Shown here: piece by piece, positions 42,901 to 52,700 of the stretch | Layout of the letters: each line of letters begins with the position of its first letter | How positions within the stretch are numbered: the first letter of the stretch is position 1 | Origin: Butyrivibrio sp. MC2021 | GTDB taxonomy: Bacteria; Bacillota; Clostridia; Lachnospirales; Lachnospiraceae | DNA length: 64,000 nucleotides | Assembly: GCF_000621605.1 (NCBI RefSeq) | Contig: NZ_JHXX01000010.1 | Coordinates: 1-64,000 of the forward strand | Direction: 5' to 3' | Made by a program: the position numbers and the translations under genes | Notes under the pieces: generated by a model | The model's database searches: none | Told to the model about the DNA's origin: nothing | The model's input: the letters and a program-made list of their open reading frames with translations, nothing else

Positions 42901-45900
42901 AAAGAGTGCGGAATATGAAGAACTCGATTCATCATTAAAATAATAGGTCTTGCCAAAATGTCTGTATTTCCAAACAGATGAAGGTACCTTGGGTACAAGA
43001 TCTTTGCGGTTTATAAAGCAGAAAATATTATTATAGTCTGCACTGTTTGCTGTCGACTTGGTCGTTACTGCCGGAGGTTCAAAGCAGAAGCCATAAATAT
43101 TTTCATGGGACAGAGTAATCTGCGTCAGGTCATCAAGCCCACCATCGTCCAAGAGTGAAGCAACTACATTCGCAGTGCCTCCGGCCCTACTGTAGCCCAT
43201 TACCATAACCTTTATTCTTCCGGTAATGTTCTTGTTCACGATGTAGCTTCGCAGGAAACTAACTGCCTGATCAGCTGCGCTCTTAAAGCCCTGATGGTAG
43301 GAGTCTTTGCTAACCAGCACATTGCTGGACCACTCTGCTTCGTAGCCTGCACCTCTTATGGGAAGCGCTATTACGGTAATGTCCCCCTGACTGTCTGTTA
43401 TAACCTTGGTAGCCGCACTGACTCCGATGGAATCCGTTGTGGGCTGTTTGGTGTACCAGTCGTTATAGGCAAAGTTTTCGAACCCGAAGTTCTCAAAGGT
43501 CCGCTGAACATTGTTATATCCATGTTCGTATCTGTGATTGTTATGTGCTTCAAAGGCACTCAGTGTAAGGCCATAGGCCACAAGTGCCAGATCCCAGTTA
43601 AATTCTGTAGAAGGTCTCAGGAAGTAGCTGTCATCAACATCGAAAACATATGGAAGCAGCTTGTCTTTTCCCGCGCCGCTTTCTTCCAGGTAATATACCC
43701 TGCTTCCGGTCTTAAATACCCAGTCACCTTTTTCTGTATACGCATATTTTGTATCGTCTTCAAATACCAGGAAGCCGTCATCAATCTCAATATAGTATCT
43801 GGTTCCGTCTTTTAATCCATCATACATGAATTTGAAATAGACTTTCGAACCATCGCCCTGAGAGGTTATCTTTACGAGTTTATCCTCTGTGGTCTCATAA
43901 ATTACTGTATCTGTATCATATTCAACCAGACGGAGCGTGCCAAAATCAGTGTTTACGCCGCTTACCGGGATATCTGTAGTAAATGAGATCTCCAGATTTA
44001 CCCAGCCGCCATCATCCACAAAACTGACTGTACGAGAATCTTTTGCAGGAGAGAGTGGCTTTATGGCTGCCCGATCCGCAGGGTCATAGTTTTTCCAATG
44101 ACCATAGATAATAGTATTCTCTGAGAAAACAGTAAAAGTAGTGATTCTGTCTCCATCTTCAGGCAGGGTGTACCATCCGGCAAACTGCATACCTTCACGT
44201 CTTGGATGAGGAAGTGATGACAGCCTGCCCCTTCCGTTAGTAACCTGGGTAGTTGTCGCCTCCCCGTTCTGCGGATCGAAGGTAATGGTAAACTTCTTTT
44301 CTCCGGAGTTATTCAGAACAGGGTAGAGGTAAGAGCCGCTTCCCATGGACCAGATGGAGTCAAAGTCCCAGCCAACATAGGTGGACTTGGTCTTCATCTG
44401 TGAATCAGTACACTGCGTCATTCCGGAATCTGTTTCGCCATTATCGAGATGCATTCCTCCATGCCCCGTGGCAGGATAGTAGCATCCGGAAAAGGTAATA
44501 CCTGTAGAATCAATTTGATGTGCTATTATGTGATATGCTCGATGATCGTATTTCGACAGGGTGCCTATGTTATAACAGTTTGTTACCGAGAGTGTGCTGT
44601 TGCATTCGTAGCAAGAATAAGTATTGATTATACCTCCAATATCGTCTCCAGAAAGACTTCCAGAATTATAACAATTGGATATCGTATTGGTATAGTTATC
44701 TTCGTTTAAATGAATATGATTAACAATACCTGCCGCATCATATACGCCCGCATCGATATCTCCTGTGTTGCTGCACTCCGATATTTCTCCGCAATGAAAC
44801 GACCTTACAATACCGGCCATATCTCCATTTCCGGTCAGGGTTCCGGCATTGCTGCAATGACGGATTACGGGAAGACGTGAAGGATGATAGACATGAGTAT
44901 CTGTAATCCCCACGATTCCGCCAATTGTGCCGCCATTAGGAGACACTTGCAATTTTCCGCTATTTACGCAATCTGTTATTATACCACCACTCAAAACCTC
45001 TATGGCGATTCCAGCCACAGTTTTTCCTGAAATTTCAGCCAGATTACAGCATCCTGATATTATTCCACCATAGTATACTTCTCTCACAATACCTGCTGCA
45101 CAAGCTTTGCCGTAAATAGTTCCTTCGTTAGCACAATTAGAAACTGTTATTGTACTCTCTATAACCTCAGTGTCACTGTACCCATGTATTTCATCTATAA
45201 TTCCAAATGCAGTTCTTCCTGAAAGAGCTCCGTAATTTGTACAATCAGAAACCTTAATGTGGACTGTTTCGTCAGAGGGAGTATAAGCTTTCTCCATTAT
45301 GCCATAGACACTGTTGCCGGTAAGATTACCATAATTTGCACAGTCAATGCAGTTTTTATCATTATTGATATAAGACATTATTCCGTAAATGAAACAAGAT
45401 AGTTCTTCATCCGTTATATCTGCATAATTTGCGCATCCAGAAACATCTGCAGTCCATGTAATCCCAACTCTTGTACTGGCAGAATCTAATTGTCCATAAT
45501 TACTACATTTTTTTACTGTAGTCGCAGAGTGGGTTATACCGATTACATAAGAAGGTGCTGATAGAGTCGCGTAGTTTTTGCAATAGCTGCAGTTTCTTGC
45601 ACTGTATGCTATACCATTAACATTTCCTTCGGGATGTTCTGAAGGTGATACAACGCTGAGTACACATTCTTTTTCCTGCTCAGGATCTCCTGTTATACAA
45701 TTTTTGATGTCCTGCGTATTATACACTATTCCTGCAATGCTACCATTGCTGTTGTTCACCGTGATATTACCTGTCATTTCACAGTCAGTCACGCTATAGT
45801 CATTCCAGTTGGATGCAGAGAAAGCAATACCAGCCACCTGTGCCCAACTTCCGTTGCTGTCAACGACAATATTTCCCAGCATTTTACAATCAGATACTTT

Positions 45901-46689
45901 AGTGGAACTTCCTACAATTCCTCCAAATCTGAAACTGTTTGTTCCTACATAATTAACTGAGATATCACCCTTAAGCGTACAGCTGGAAACCTGCGTAAGA
46001 GTCTTGCACAATACAGCACTAGCAGGCGTAGATAGATCGCTTGAAGCAGTGGCTTCGTTTACCTTTATAACCGCATCCTCAATCTTGAGGTTGTCAATCT
46101 CTTTTGCAGCATCAAAAAGAGCAGCAGAATCATCACCCTCAATATACAAGCCTTTTATAGTGTGACCATTTCCATCGAGAGTAAAACCATTGTTAGTCGG
46201 TATGGGATTTAGCTTATTTCTAGGATTAGAAAGATCGGAGTTTACTGTAATATTATTGACGAGCTTAAACCAGCTGGATCTGGTATAGTCAGAGAAAAAC
46301 TCAGACATATCCTTAAGATCCTGGAAAGTTTCGATAAGATAGGGATCTGACTCGGTTCCGCTTCCTCTAAAAAGTTCTGAGTCTCCCAGTAATTCTGAAG
46401 TCTGTTCTTCCTCTTTAGGGAATTCCTGTGAGGAAGCTTCTGATGACGAATCAACTATGGACTGATCTTCGTCGGAGATTTCTTCTTTTGATGAAAATTC
46501 CTCCGAGGCGTTTTCGTATTCAGTAGACGCCTCCTCTTCGGATGCCTCTTCTGTAAAATCCTTAGACGAAGCCTCCGAAGAAGCTTCGCTTACGATTTCA
46601 TTTTCCTGGGCACGCACACTGATCCCTGACACATCAAAAGATGTCAGAAAGACTGTTGCTGCCAGTACCCCCGCCAATATTCTTTTCAT
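39979..46689 (-). CDS. Giant secreted multidomain surface protein with lipase-like domain (paralogue 1)
   Basis: 2236 residues, GAAGGAGGG before the ATG. A signal peptide (1-27) is followed by a Ser/Glu-rich linker (28-105). Then come many GLUG-like beta-helix units (C-x-N-x-G and AGI/GGI repeats, about 130-790). An InlB-type repeat ending FAGWYTLPEDGD lies near 795-860. A beta-sandwich follows, then an alpha/beta-hydrolase-like domain with GYSRAG near 1165. A second repeat (FDGWYDTTG) is near 1600. Five or six Ig/YDG-like repeats (YTGSALKPAVTVYDG type) reach the end, which reads KGIIWWFRNLFQ. There is no LPXTG motif. Likely an adhesin or enzyme at the cell surface. Confidence 0.85.
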   Translation of the reverse strand: MKRILAGVLAATVFLTSFDVSGISVRAQENEIVSEASSEASSKDFTEEASEEEASTEYENASEEFSSKEEISDEDQSIVDSSSEASSQEFPKEEEQTSELLGDSELFRGSGTESDPYLIETFQDLKDMSEFFSDYTRSSWFKLVNNITVNSDLSNPRNKLNPIPTNNGFTLDGNGHTIKGLYIEGDDSAALFDAAKEIDNLKIEDAVIKVNEATASSDLSTPASAVLCKTLTQVSSCTLKGDISVNYVGTNSFRFGGIVGSSTKVSDCKMLGNIVVDSNGSWAQVAGIAFSASNWNDYSVTDCEMTGNITVNNSNGSIAGIVYNTQDIKNCITGDPEQEKECVLSVVSPSEHPEGNVNGIAYSARNCSYCKNYATLSAPSYVIGITHSATTVKKCSNYGQLDSASTRVGITWTADVSGCANYADITDEELSCFIYGIMSYINNDKNCIDCANYGNLTGNSVYGIMEKAYTPSDETVHIKVSDCTNYGALSGRTAFGIIDEIHGYSDTEVIESTITVSNCANEGTIYGKACAAGIVREVYYGGIISGCCNLAEISGKTVAGIAIEVLSGGIITDCVNSGKLQVSPNGGTIGGIVGITDTHVYHPSRLPVIRHCSNAGTLTGNGDMAGIVRSFHCGEISECSNTGDIDAGVYDAAGIVNHIHLNEDNYTNTISNCYNSGSLSGDDIGGIINTYSCYECNSTLSVTNCYNIGTLSKYDHRAYHIIAHQIDSTGITFSGCYYPATGHGGMHLDNGETDSGMTQCTDSQMKTKSTYVGWDFDSIWSMGSGSYLYPVLNNSGEKKFTITFDPQNGEATTTQVTNGRGRLSSLPHPRREGMQFAGWYTLPEDGDRITTFTVFSENTIIYGHWKNYDPADRAAIKPLSPAKDSRTVSFVDDGGWVNLEISFTTDIPVSGVNTDFGTLRLVEYDTDTVIYETTEDKLVKITSQGDGSKVYFKFMYDGLKDGTRYYIEIDDGFLVFEDDTKYAYTEKGDWVFKTGSRVYYLEESGAGKDKLLPYVFDVDDSYFLRPSTEFNWDLALVAYGLTLSAFEAHNNHRYEHGYNNVQRTFENFGFENFAYNDWYTKQPTTDSIGVSAATKVITDSQGDITVIALPIRGAGYEAEWSSNVLVSKDSYHQGFKSAADQAVSFLRSYIVNKNITGRIKVMVMGYSRAGGTANVVASLLDDGGLDDLTQITLSHENIYGFCFEPPAVTTKSTANSADYNNIFCFINRKDLVPKVPSSVWKYRHFGKTYYFNDESSSSYSALFGRFLSVYDTIAEEKYDQSAFMAIGNNVPKTQEKWLDYLIKSLSGALSRDKYVDAVQGEVWDILKNGLSNIPYEAKTKYGLDYYDPEYFTLAKLVLQLGTPSASFLGSFSDGNRSLNLGGFGALISYYKNGLDNLIATFSGDSHNGTILIQEHYPLVNLAWLMVCREEEYTNGKAKSLIINCPVDVELYDSETGALAGKIIDDEAVYVEGSPVVPYVDYNGQKIFSLPVDRSYTVKITATDSGDVNYCLLESDEEEGYTSRVDYLDISVSEDDEISGTVNENGTYSLKKDGAECASVVQTDIAWNDVDLISGEYGSVVGSGTYMKNSFVIATAIPDFGAEFDGWYDTTGTRVYDEQEYRFRVDADIQLTARFKERDGLTPVIEENPTYTGSALKPAVTVYDGVTKLTAGKDYTISYKNNTNAYTYTESDAEFNASKAPSVIVTGKGNYKGKETAYFRIYPKNIEGTDVTVVIADQKEDGKAKKPVPVITRGKKKLKAGKDFEAAYLDKDEKETECKAVGEYRVHITGKGNYCGRVDSSFAIYAKERIQISKAKLGKIANSEYTGSARDLSDEVELTYNKTPLVEGTDYEIIYNDDRCSVGKKSITIRGLGAYVGSRTATYNITGWNLKKAVVTNFKTAIEYTGTEIVQDAVLTLNGQTLAKGTDENDENGAYVAVYSGNLNAGTVTVTYKGINGYTGSIKKTFKITKKALNNTDFELVAAPTAPFVKGGSTPEVTLKFKGTDLALGKDFTVSYKNNKALTTAATKAKPQVIVTGKGNFSDKLTADFEITARELTSGGITMTAKDVVATDKPGKWKSAPVLADSDGKVLKAGTDYDKQIIYYASGSSEPLKDTDVVNAGTVIKAVATGMGSYTGEIDTEYRVVKKDIAKASVKVAAKTYTGKPVTLSDADLTVTFKNEPLTSADYEIDTATYKNNLKKGKATVVIRGKGDFGGTKTVSFTIGAKGIIWWFRNLFQ

Positions 46690-46761
46690 TTTCCCTCCTT
46701 CACCCCCAATGACATGGGCATTTAGCTTGATAGTTTTTTAAAAAGCACTTACTCATTAGAT

Positions 46762-49700
46762 TCACTGGAACAGGTTCCTGAACCACCAGACAATTCCCTT
46801 TGCACCAATGGTAAAGGAGACTGTCTTGGATCCGCCGAAGTCGCCTTTTCCGCGGATGACAACCGTGGCCTTGCCCTTCTTACCATTATTCTTGTAGGTA
46901 GTATCGTCAATTACATAGTCGACATCTTTTTCCAGCGGCTCTTTCTGATAGCTCAGAGTAATATCCTCATAGGACAGTGTTACCTTTTTGCCCTTGCCGG
47001 GGTAAGCCTTGGCTGCCACTTTTGCTGAAGCTTTTGAGATGTCCTTCATTACAACTCTGTAGGTGGTCTCAATGCTTCCGCTGTAGGCGCCGATACCATT
47101 GGCTACGGCCTTTATTGTGGTTCCCGCATCCACGACGGCGGTGTCGCTAAGGGGTTCGCTGCTGCCGGATACATAGTAGGTAATCTGCTTGTCGTAATCG
47201 GTTCCTGCCTTAAGGGCCTTGCCATCGGAGTCGGTGAGTACAGGCTTGGATTTCCACTTGCCTGCCTTGTCCGATGCCACCACATCCTTGGCAAACATGG
47301 TAACGCCACTGTCTACTGAGGAGATATCTCTTGGAATGATCTCAAATTCAGCAGTGAGCTTGCCTTGGAAATTGCCCTTTCCGGTAACAATCACTTGAGG
47401 TTTAGCCTTGGTTGCTGCTGTAGTCAATGCCTTATTGTTCTTGTAGGAAACCGTGAAGTCTTTTCCCAAAGCAAGGTCAGTTCCCTTAAACTTAAGGGTG
47501 ACTTCCGGTGTGCTTCCGCCCTTTACGAAGGGAGTAGTAGCCGGTACCACCAGTTCGAAGTCTGTTTTATTCAGAACCTTCTTTGTGATCTTGAAGGTCT
47601 TCTGAAGGCTTCCGGTGTAGCTGTTTATGCCGGTGTAGGTCACCTTTGCGGTTCCCGCGTTAAGGTTTCCTGAGTAGGTGACTACATAATCTGCCGTCTT
47701 GTCATTAGCGCTTGTTCCCGCCGTCAGCTCTTTTCCGTTAAGGGTAAGAACTGCGCTCTGATATGCTGCGTCTCCAGTGTATTCAACCGCAGCTTGGAAA
47801 TTCGTGATAGTTGCCTTCTTGAGAGAAACGCCGGTGATGTTGTAGATGGCGCTTCTTGCTCCCGCATAATCTCCAAGGCCTACGATGGTTATGCTCTTTT
47901 TGCCGACACTGGTGCGATCGTCGTTATAGTCGATCCTGTAGTCCGTACCCTCTGTTAAAATAGTCTTATTGTAACTAAGCATCACATCCTCAGAGATGTC
48001 GCGTGGATTACCGTCGTACTCAGAATCCGGTATCTTATACAGTTTTGCTTTGGAGATTGGTACACGTTCTTTTGCATAGATGGCAAAAGAGCTTTCAACT
48101 ATGCCCGTGTAATTTCCCTTGCCCGTGATGCGTGCAATGTAGTCGCCAACGTCCTTACACTCTGTCTCTTCGCCGCCGGGCTTATGGTAAGTAACGGTAA
48201 AGTCAGTGTTTGCCTTAAGTTTCTTCTTGCCCTGGGTAATTACAGGCAGAGGCTTCTTGACCTTTCCGTCTTCCTTGATATCGGCAACGGCCGCAACGGT
48301 AATGTCTTCATCCGTGAGGGGCTTGGGATTTATCACGAAGTACGCTGTCTCTTTTCCCGAATAATTGCCCTTACCGGTGACAATGACTGTAGGAGCCTTG
48401 GAAGCATTGAATTCAGCGTCCTCCTCCGTGTAAGTATAAGCGTTCTTGTTGTTCTTGTACGAGATGGTGTAGTCCGTGCCTGCAGTAAGCTCTGTAACAC
48501 CGTCATATACACGTACTGCGGGTTTCAGGGCTGCGCCGGTGTAGGTCATTTCCTCTTCAACGACAGCGGTCAGACCATCTCTTTCCTTGAACTTTGCAGT
48601 GAACTGCATGTCTGAATCCACGCGAAAGCGGAACTCCTGCTCCTTAGAGACCAGAGTACCGTTTGTATCGTACCAGCCCTCGAACTCTGCGCCGAAGTTA
48701 GGCTCCGCGGTAAGCAGCACATGTTCCCCGGCAGAAATCTTGCCCGCGCCCTGCACATAGCCAGCTCCATCGTTAATAACGGTCACATTGTAATCCGGAA
48801 CAATGCCATCATACTCCTTTGATGGAGAAAGAGTAACAAGGTCCTGGTTCTTTAAGGTATTAACGCCGCTATCATCGACAGTTGCTGTGAGCTCGACTCC
48901 CTCATACACAGGAATATTGCAGTATATGGTCTTCTTTACATATTCCTGACCGGTAATGGAATACTCTGAAATAACATAATCCATTGTTCCTTCGTCAGTT
49001 CCGCTTAAGGAAATCCTGAAATCATCATCTCTAGGAAGAACGATGACTTTCTGTCCGTTCTCGTCTACAAAACTTCCGATGAAGCTTCCGTCAATGGAAA
49101 CAGCCTTGTCATCAACTATCTGTGCCACCAGTTCTCCTGATGAATTGTAGACTGAAACATCGACAGGGCAGTTGATATATAGCACATGAAAACTTTCGGA
49201 CTCGTTATGTAGTTCCTTCAGCTCCAGATTACCCTCCAGAGAAACAAGCATCGCGAAGTTAAGAAGGGGTTCGTGCTGCTGGAACAAAAGACCCAGCTTA
49301 TAGCTCTTAATGTTTTTGTACAGTGTCATGACACAGTCAAGAATGTCGCTATAAAGAATGCTTCCTGACTGATCCACGATGAAATCGCAGTTTTCGGCGA
49401 TCTTTTCCCATGGTGGATTGCCGCCTGTAAATGCTTCTCTAAGGCAAGGACATATCTGCTTTTGCAGGTATGCTTCGTATTGCCAGCAGGAGGGAACTGC
49501 CTGCTTAAGCTCTGTTCTAAACTTGATATTGAACATATAAAGGGGCATATTTGATGTCTTTACCCTGGTCTTTACCTTATCAAGCTTGCGGCCAATGAGG
49601 CTTTTAACATTGTCTATGGTATAGTCCGACCATACAACCTCATAGTAATCGAAAGATGAATAGTCATAGTTTAGGCCAAACTGCCTGTACTTATTTAAAA

Positions 49701-52700
49701 ACTTCCCGCGGTATTCCCCATAGCCATTGGAATTAAGAAGTTCGTTAGGAAGATAGTAATCAATTCCATAGCGCTTATATCCCCAACCTTCTCCGTCAAG
49801 AGGAACAAAAGGTATAAAATCACTGGGATTTATTATGTTGGAAATATTAGTGTAATTCTTCTGAAGAACAGCGTCAGCGGATGATCCGGATTCGTAAGCT
49901 TTTTTGGTTGTTGCAGGACACTCAAAGCAGTAGGCATAGACATTGTCTTGGGTGATACTTACATCTGTTCCTGCAAGCTTTGTTGCCAGCTCACCGTCGT
50001 TGATGCGGGCAGCAGCAATATTGGTTGTGGCTGCGGCACGGCTGTAACCTGCCATAACGATCTTGATGTCACCGGTTATTTGTCGGTTCTTTATATATGA
50101 TGCTATCTGTGACAGAACTTTTTCTGATGCTGCATAGAAGCCTTCATGTTCGGTTTCTGCGCCTACAAGACCATTACTGTACCATTCAGCTTCATAGCCG
50201 GCACCACGGGTTGCAACCGCAAGGAGTGTATAAACTTTGCCGTTTTTGTCCGCTATCCTCTTGTCACCAACGCATACCCCAAAGGAATTCTCTGTGGGCT
50301 TTGCTTTATAATCAGCATTAGGAGATAACTGGGGATCTGTCTTAAAACCAAACTGTTCCATCATTCTCTGAGCATTCTTGGATCCATTAGAGTATCCGCC
50401 CTCATAGCTCTCGAATCCGGCCATGGCAAGACCGAAGGCCCAGATGGTCCTTTGTTTGTCAAACTTAGATGCAGAATCCTCAAACAGACTGTCTTCATAG
50501 TAGAAGTCGTAGTTCAGCTCTACGTCTTTTTTTATTCCCTCAGCTTCATTGCGAATGGTTATCCTGTGGTTATATCTGGTCATGAATATCCATTCGTCCT
50601 TGTCCACATAGGCGAACTTGGAATCGTCTTCAAAAGACATGAAGCCGTCTTCTATCTCAATATAGTAATTCGTTGCAGGCTTGATGCCGCTATTAAAGAA
50701 GGAGAAATAAACCTTTGATCCGGTACCATTTGGCTTAACCTTTACAGTATTGCTGCTTTCGGTCTCGTATATCACAGTATCCGTGCTGTATTCAACAAGT
50801 CGAAGCTTTCCTTTTTTAACGTCTATGGCTTTTACAGGAACATCCGTGGTAAAAGAGATCTCGAAGTTAACCCAGCCGCCATCGTCAATATACCTAAAGT
50901 CCTTAACCTTGTGTTCGGGAGATACAGGTTTTACCTTGACTCTGTCAGCGGGATCGAAATCCTTCCACTGTGCATATATTGTGGTGTTACCTGTGAAAAC
51001 AGTTGAGGTGGTTATGCAATCTCCACCCTCCGGGAGTGTGTACCAGCCACCAAACCGCTTGCCTTCATATTTAGGCCTGGGCAGCGAAGAAAGTTTTCCC
51101 CTGCTACTTGTTACCACAGTTGTTGTATCTAGCGTTCCGCCCTGAGGATCAAATGTGATGGTATATTTTTTCTCTCCTGAATTCGTTAATACAGGATATT
51201 TATAAGATTCTGTTCCCATCATCCAGGTAGAATCAAAATCCCAACCTTTATAGGTGGACTGCGTTTTCATTTCCTGATCTGTACAGCAGGTTATTCCGGA
51301 TACACTTTCCCCATCTTCAGTAGGGATTCCATCGTTACCGGTAGAAGGATAGTAACAACTCGAAATTGTTATGCCATCCATATTTTCATATGGACGACTG
51401 CATATTATGTGATATGCTCCGCCACGATTGGAATTGCGGGTAAGCGTTCCTATATTGTAGCAGTTAGAAATATAGAAGGATCCTTGATAATTATCATTGG
51501 ATAAATCATATATGAGGCCACCGATATTGGTTGCAGTAATACTGCCGGAATTATAGCAGTCGGTTATCATGCTGTTGTTGCTTTCTTTAGGAACACGAGC
51601 AATACATACCACACCTCCGGCATGTCCGTTTTCATACTCTGTAATAATCTCTCCGGAGTTGCAGCATTCTCTTATAATTCCTGATTCCATCGAAAATACG
51701 ATACCGCCCATAGAATCAAAGCCGGAAATCTTTCCGGTATTACTGTTGTTGCTAATGACAGGAGGCATATCGGAATGCGCATAGTGGTCCTTAAGGGCAT
51801 TAACAATTCCCCCAGCATTTGAATAGTCCTGAGCTGTAACCAGTTGTCCATTGTTGGTACAATTAGAGATTTCTCCGCCAGAGTAAACTGTATGTGCTAT
51901 ACCACCTATGCCCCTACCGGATAATTCTGCAAGATTAAAACAGCTGCTTACTTTGCCGCCATACCATACTTCCCTGACAATTCCGGAAATTTCTGATCCG
52001 GAAATTGCGCCTTCATTCACACAATTAGTAATTATGGCGTTATACTCCGAACGGCTAGCAAGTTCATCTGCAATACCGGATACCTGTGTTCCACTAAGAG
52101 CCCCATAATTAGTACAATCACTAATAGTGACATCCGAGCTTCCGTTATAAGGCAATGATACTTCGCCAACAATACCACACACTTTTCCTCCGGAGAGGTT
52201 TCCATAGTTTTCATTGTAATAGAAGGAACTACCCTCAAAATAGGGTGCTATACCGTATATTTCATTGTTTACTTCGTCGTCTTCCTCTTCTGTGATATCT
52301 GCGTAATTGGTGCAATTTGTGATATTTCCCCTAAATGCAATACCGGCTCTTAGCTGGGCAGTTAAGATCGTTCCGTAATTTTCACAATTCTTTATCCCAC
52401 CGCCTTCATCTCCCCATATTATTCCAACCGCGTGGGCCCGTGAATCGAGTGTTGCATAATTTCGGCAATTAGTACAGGTGGTAGCATTATATGCAATGCC
52501 TGATACATACGTATTCTTATCTGATGTAGCTGTTATCCTGCATTCCTTTACCTCGTTCTCATCACCCGAAATACAATTATGAATATTCATGGCATTGATA
52601 GCAACACCGGCTACTTGCGCATTGCCATTGACTGTAATATTGCCTGTCATTTCACAATCATATATCTCATGGGTGTTATATCCTCCAGCGTTAAGTGAAT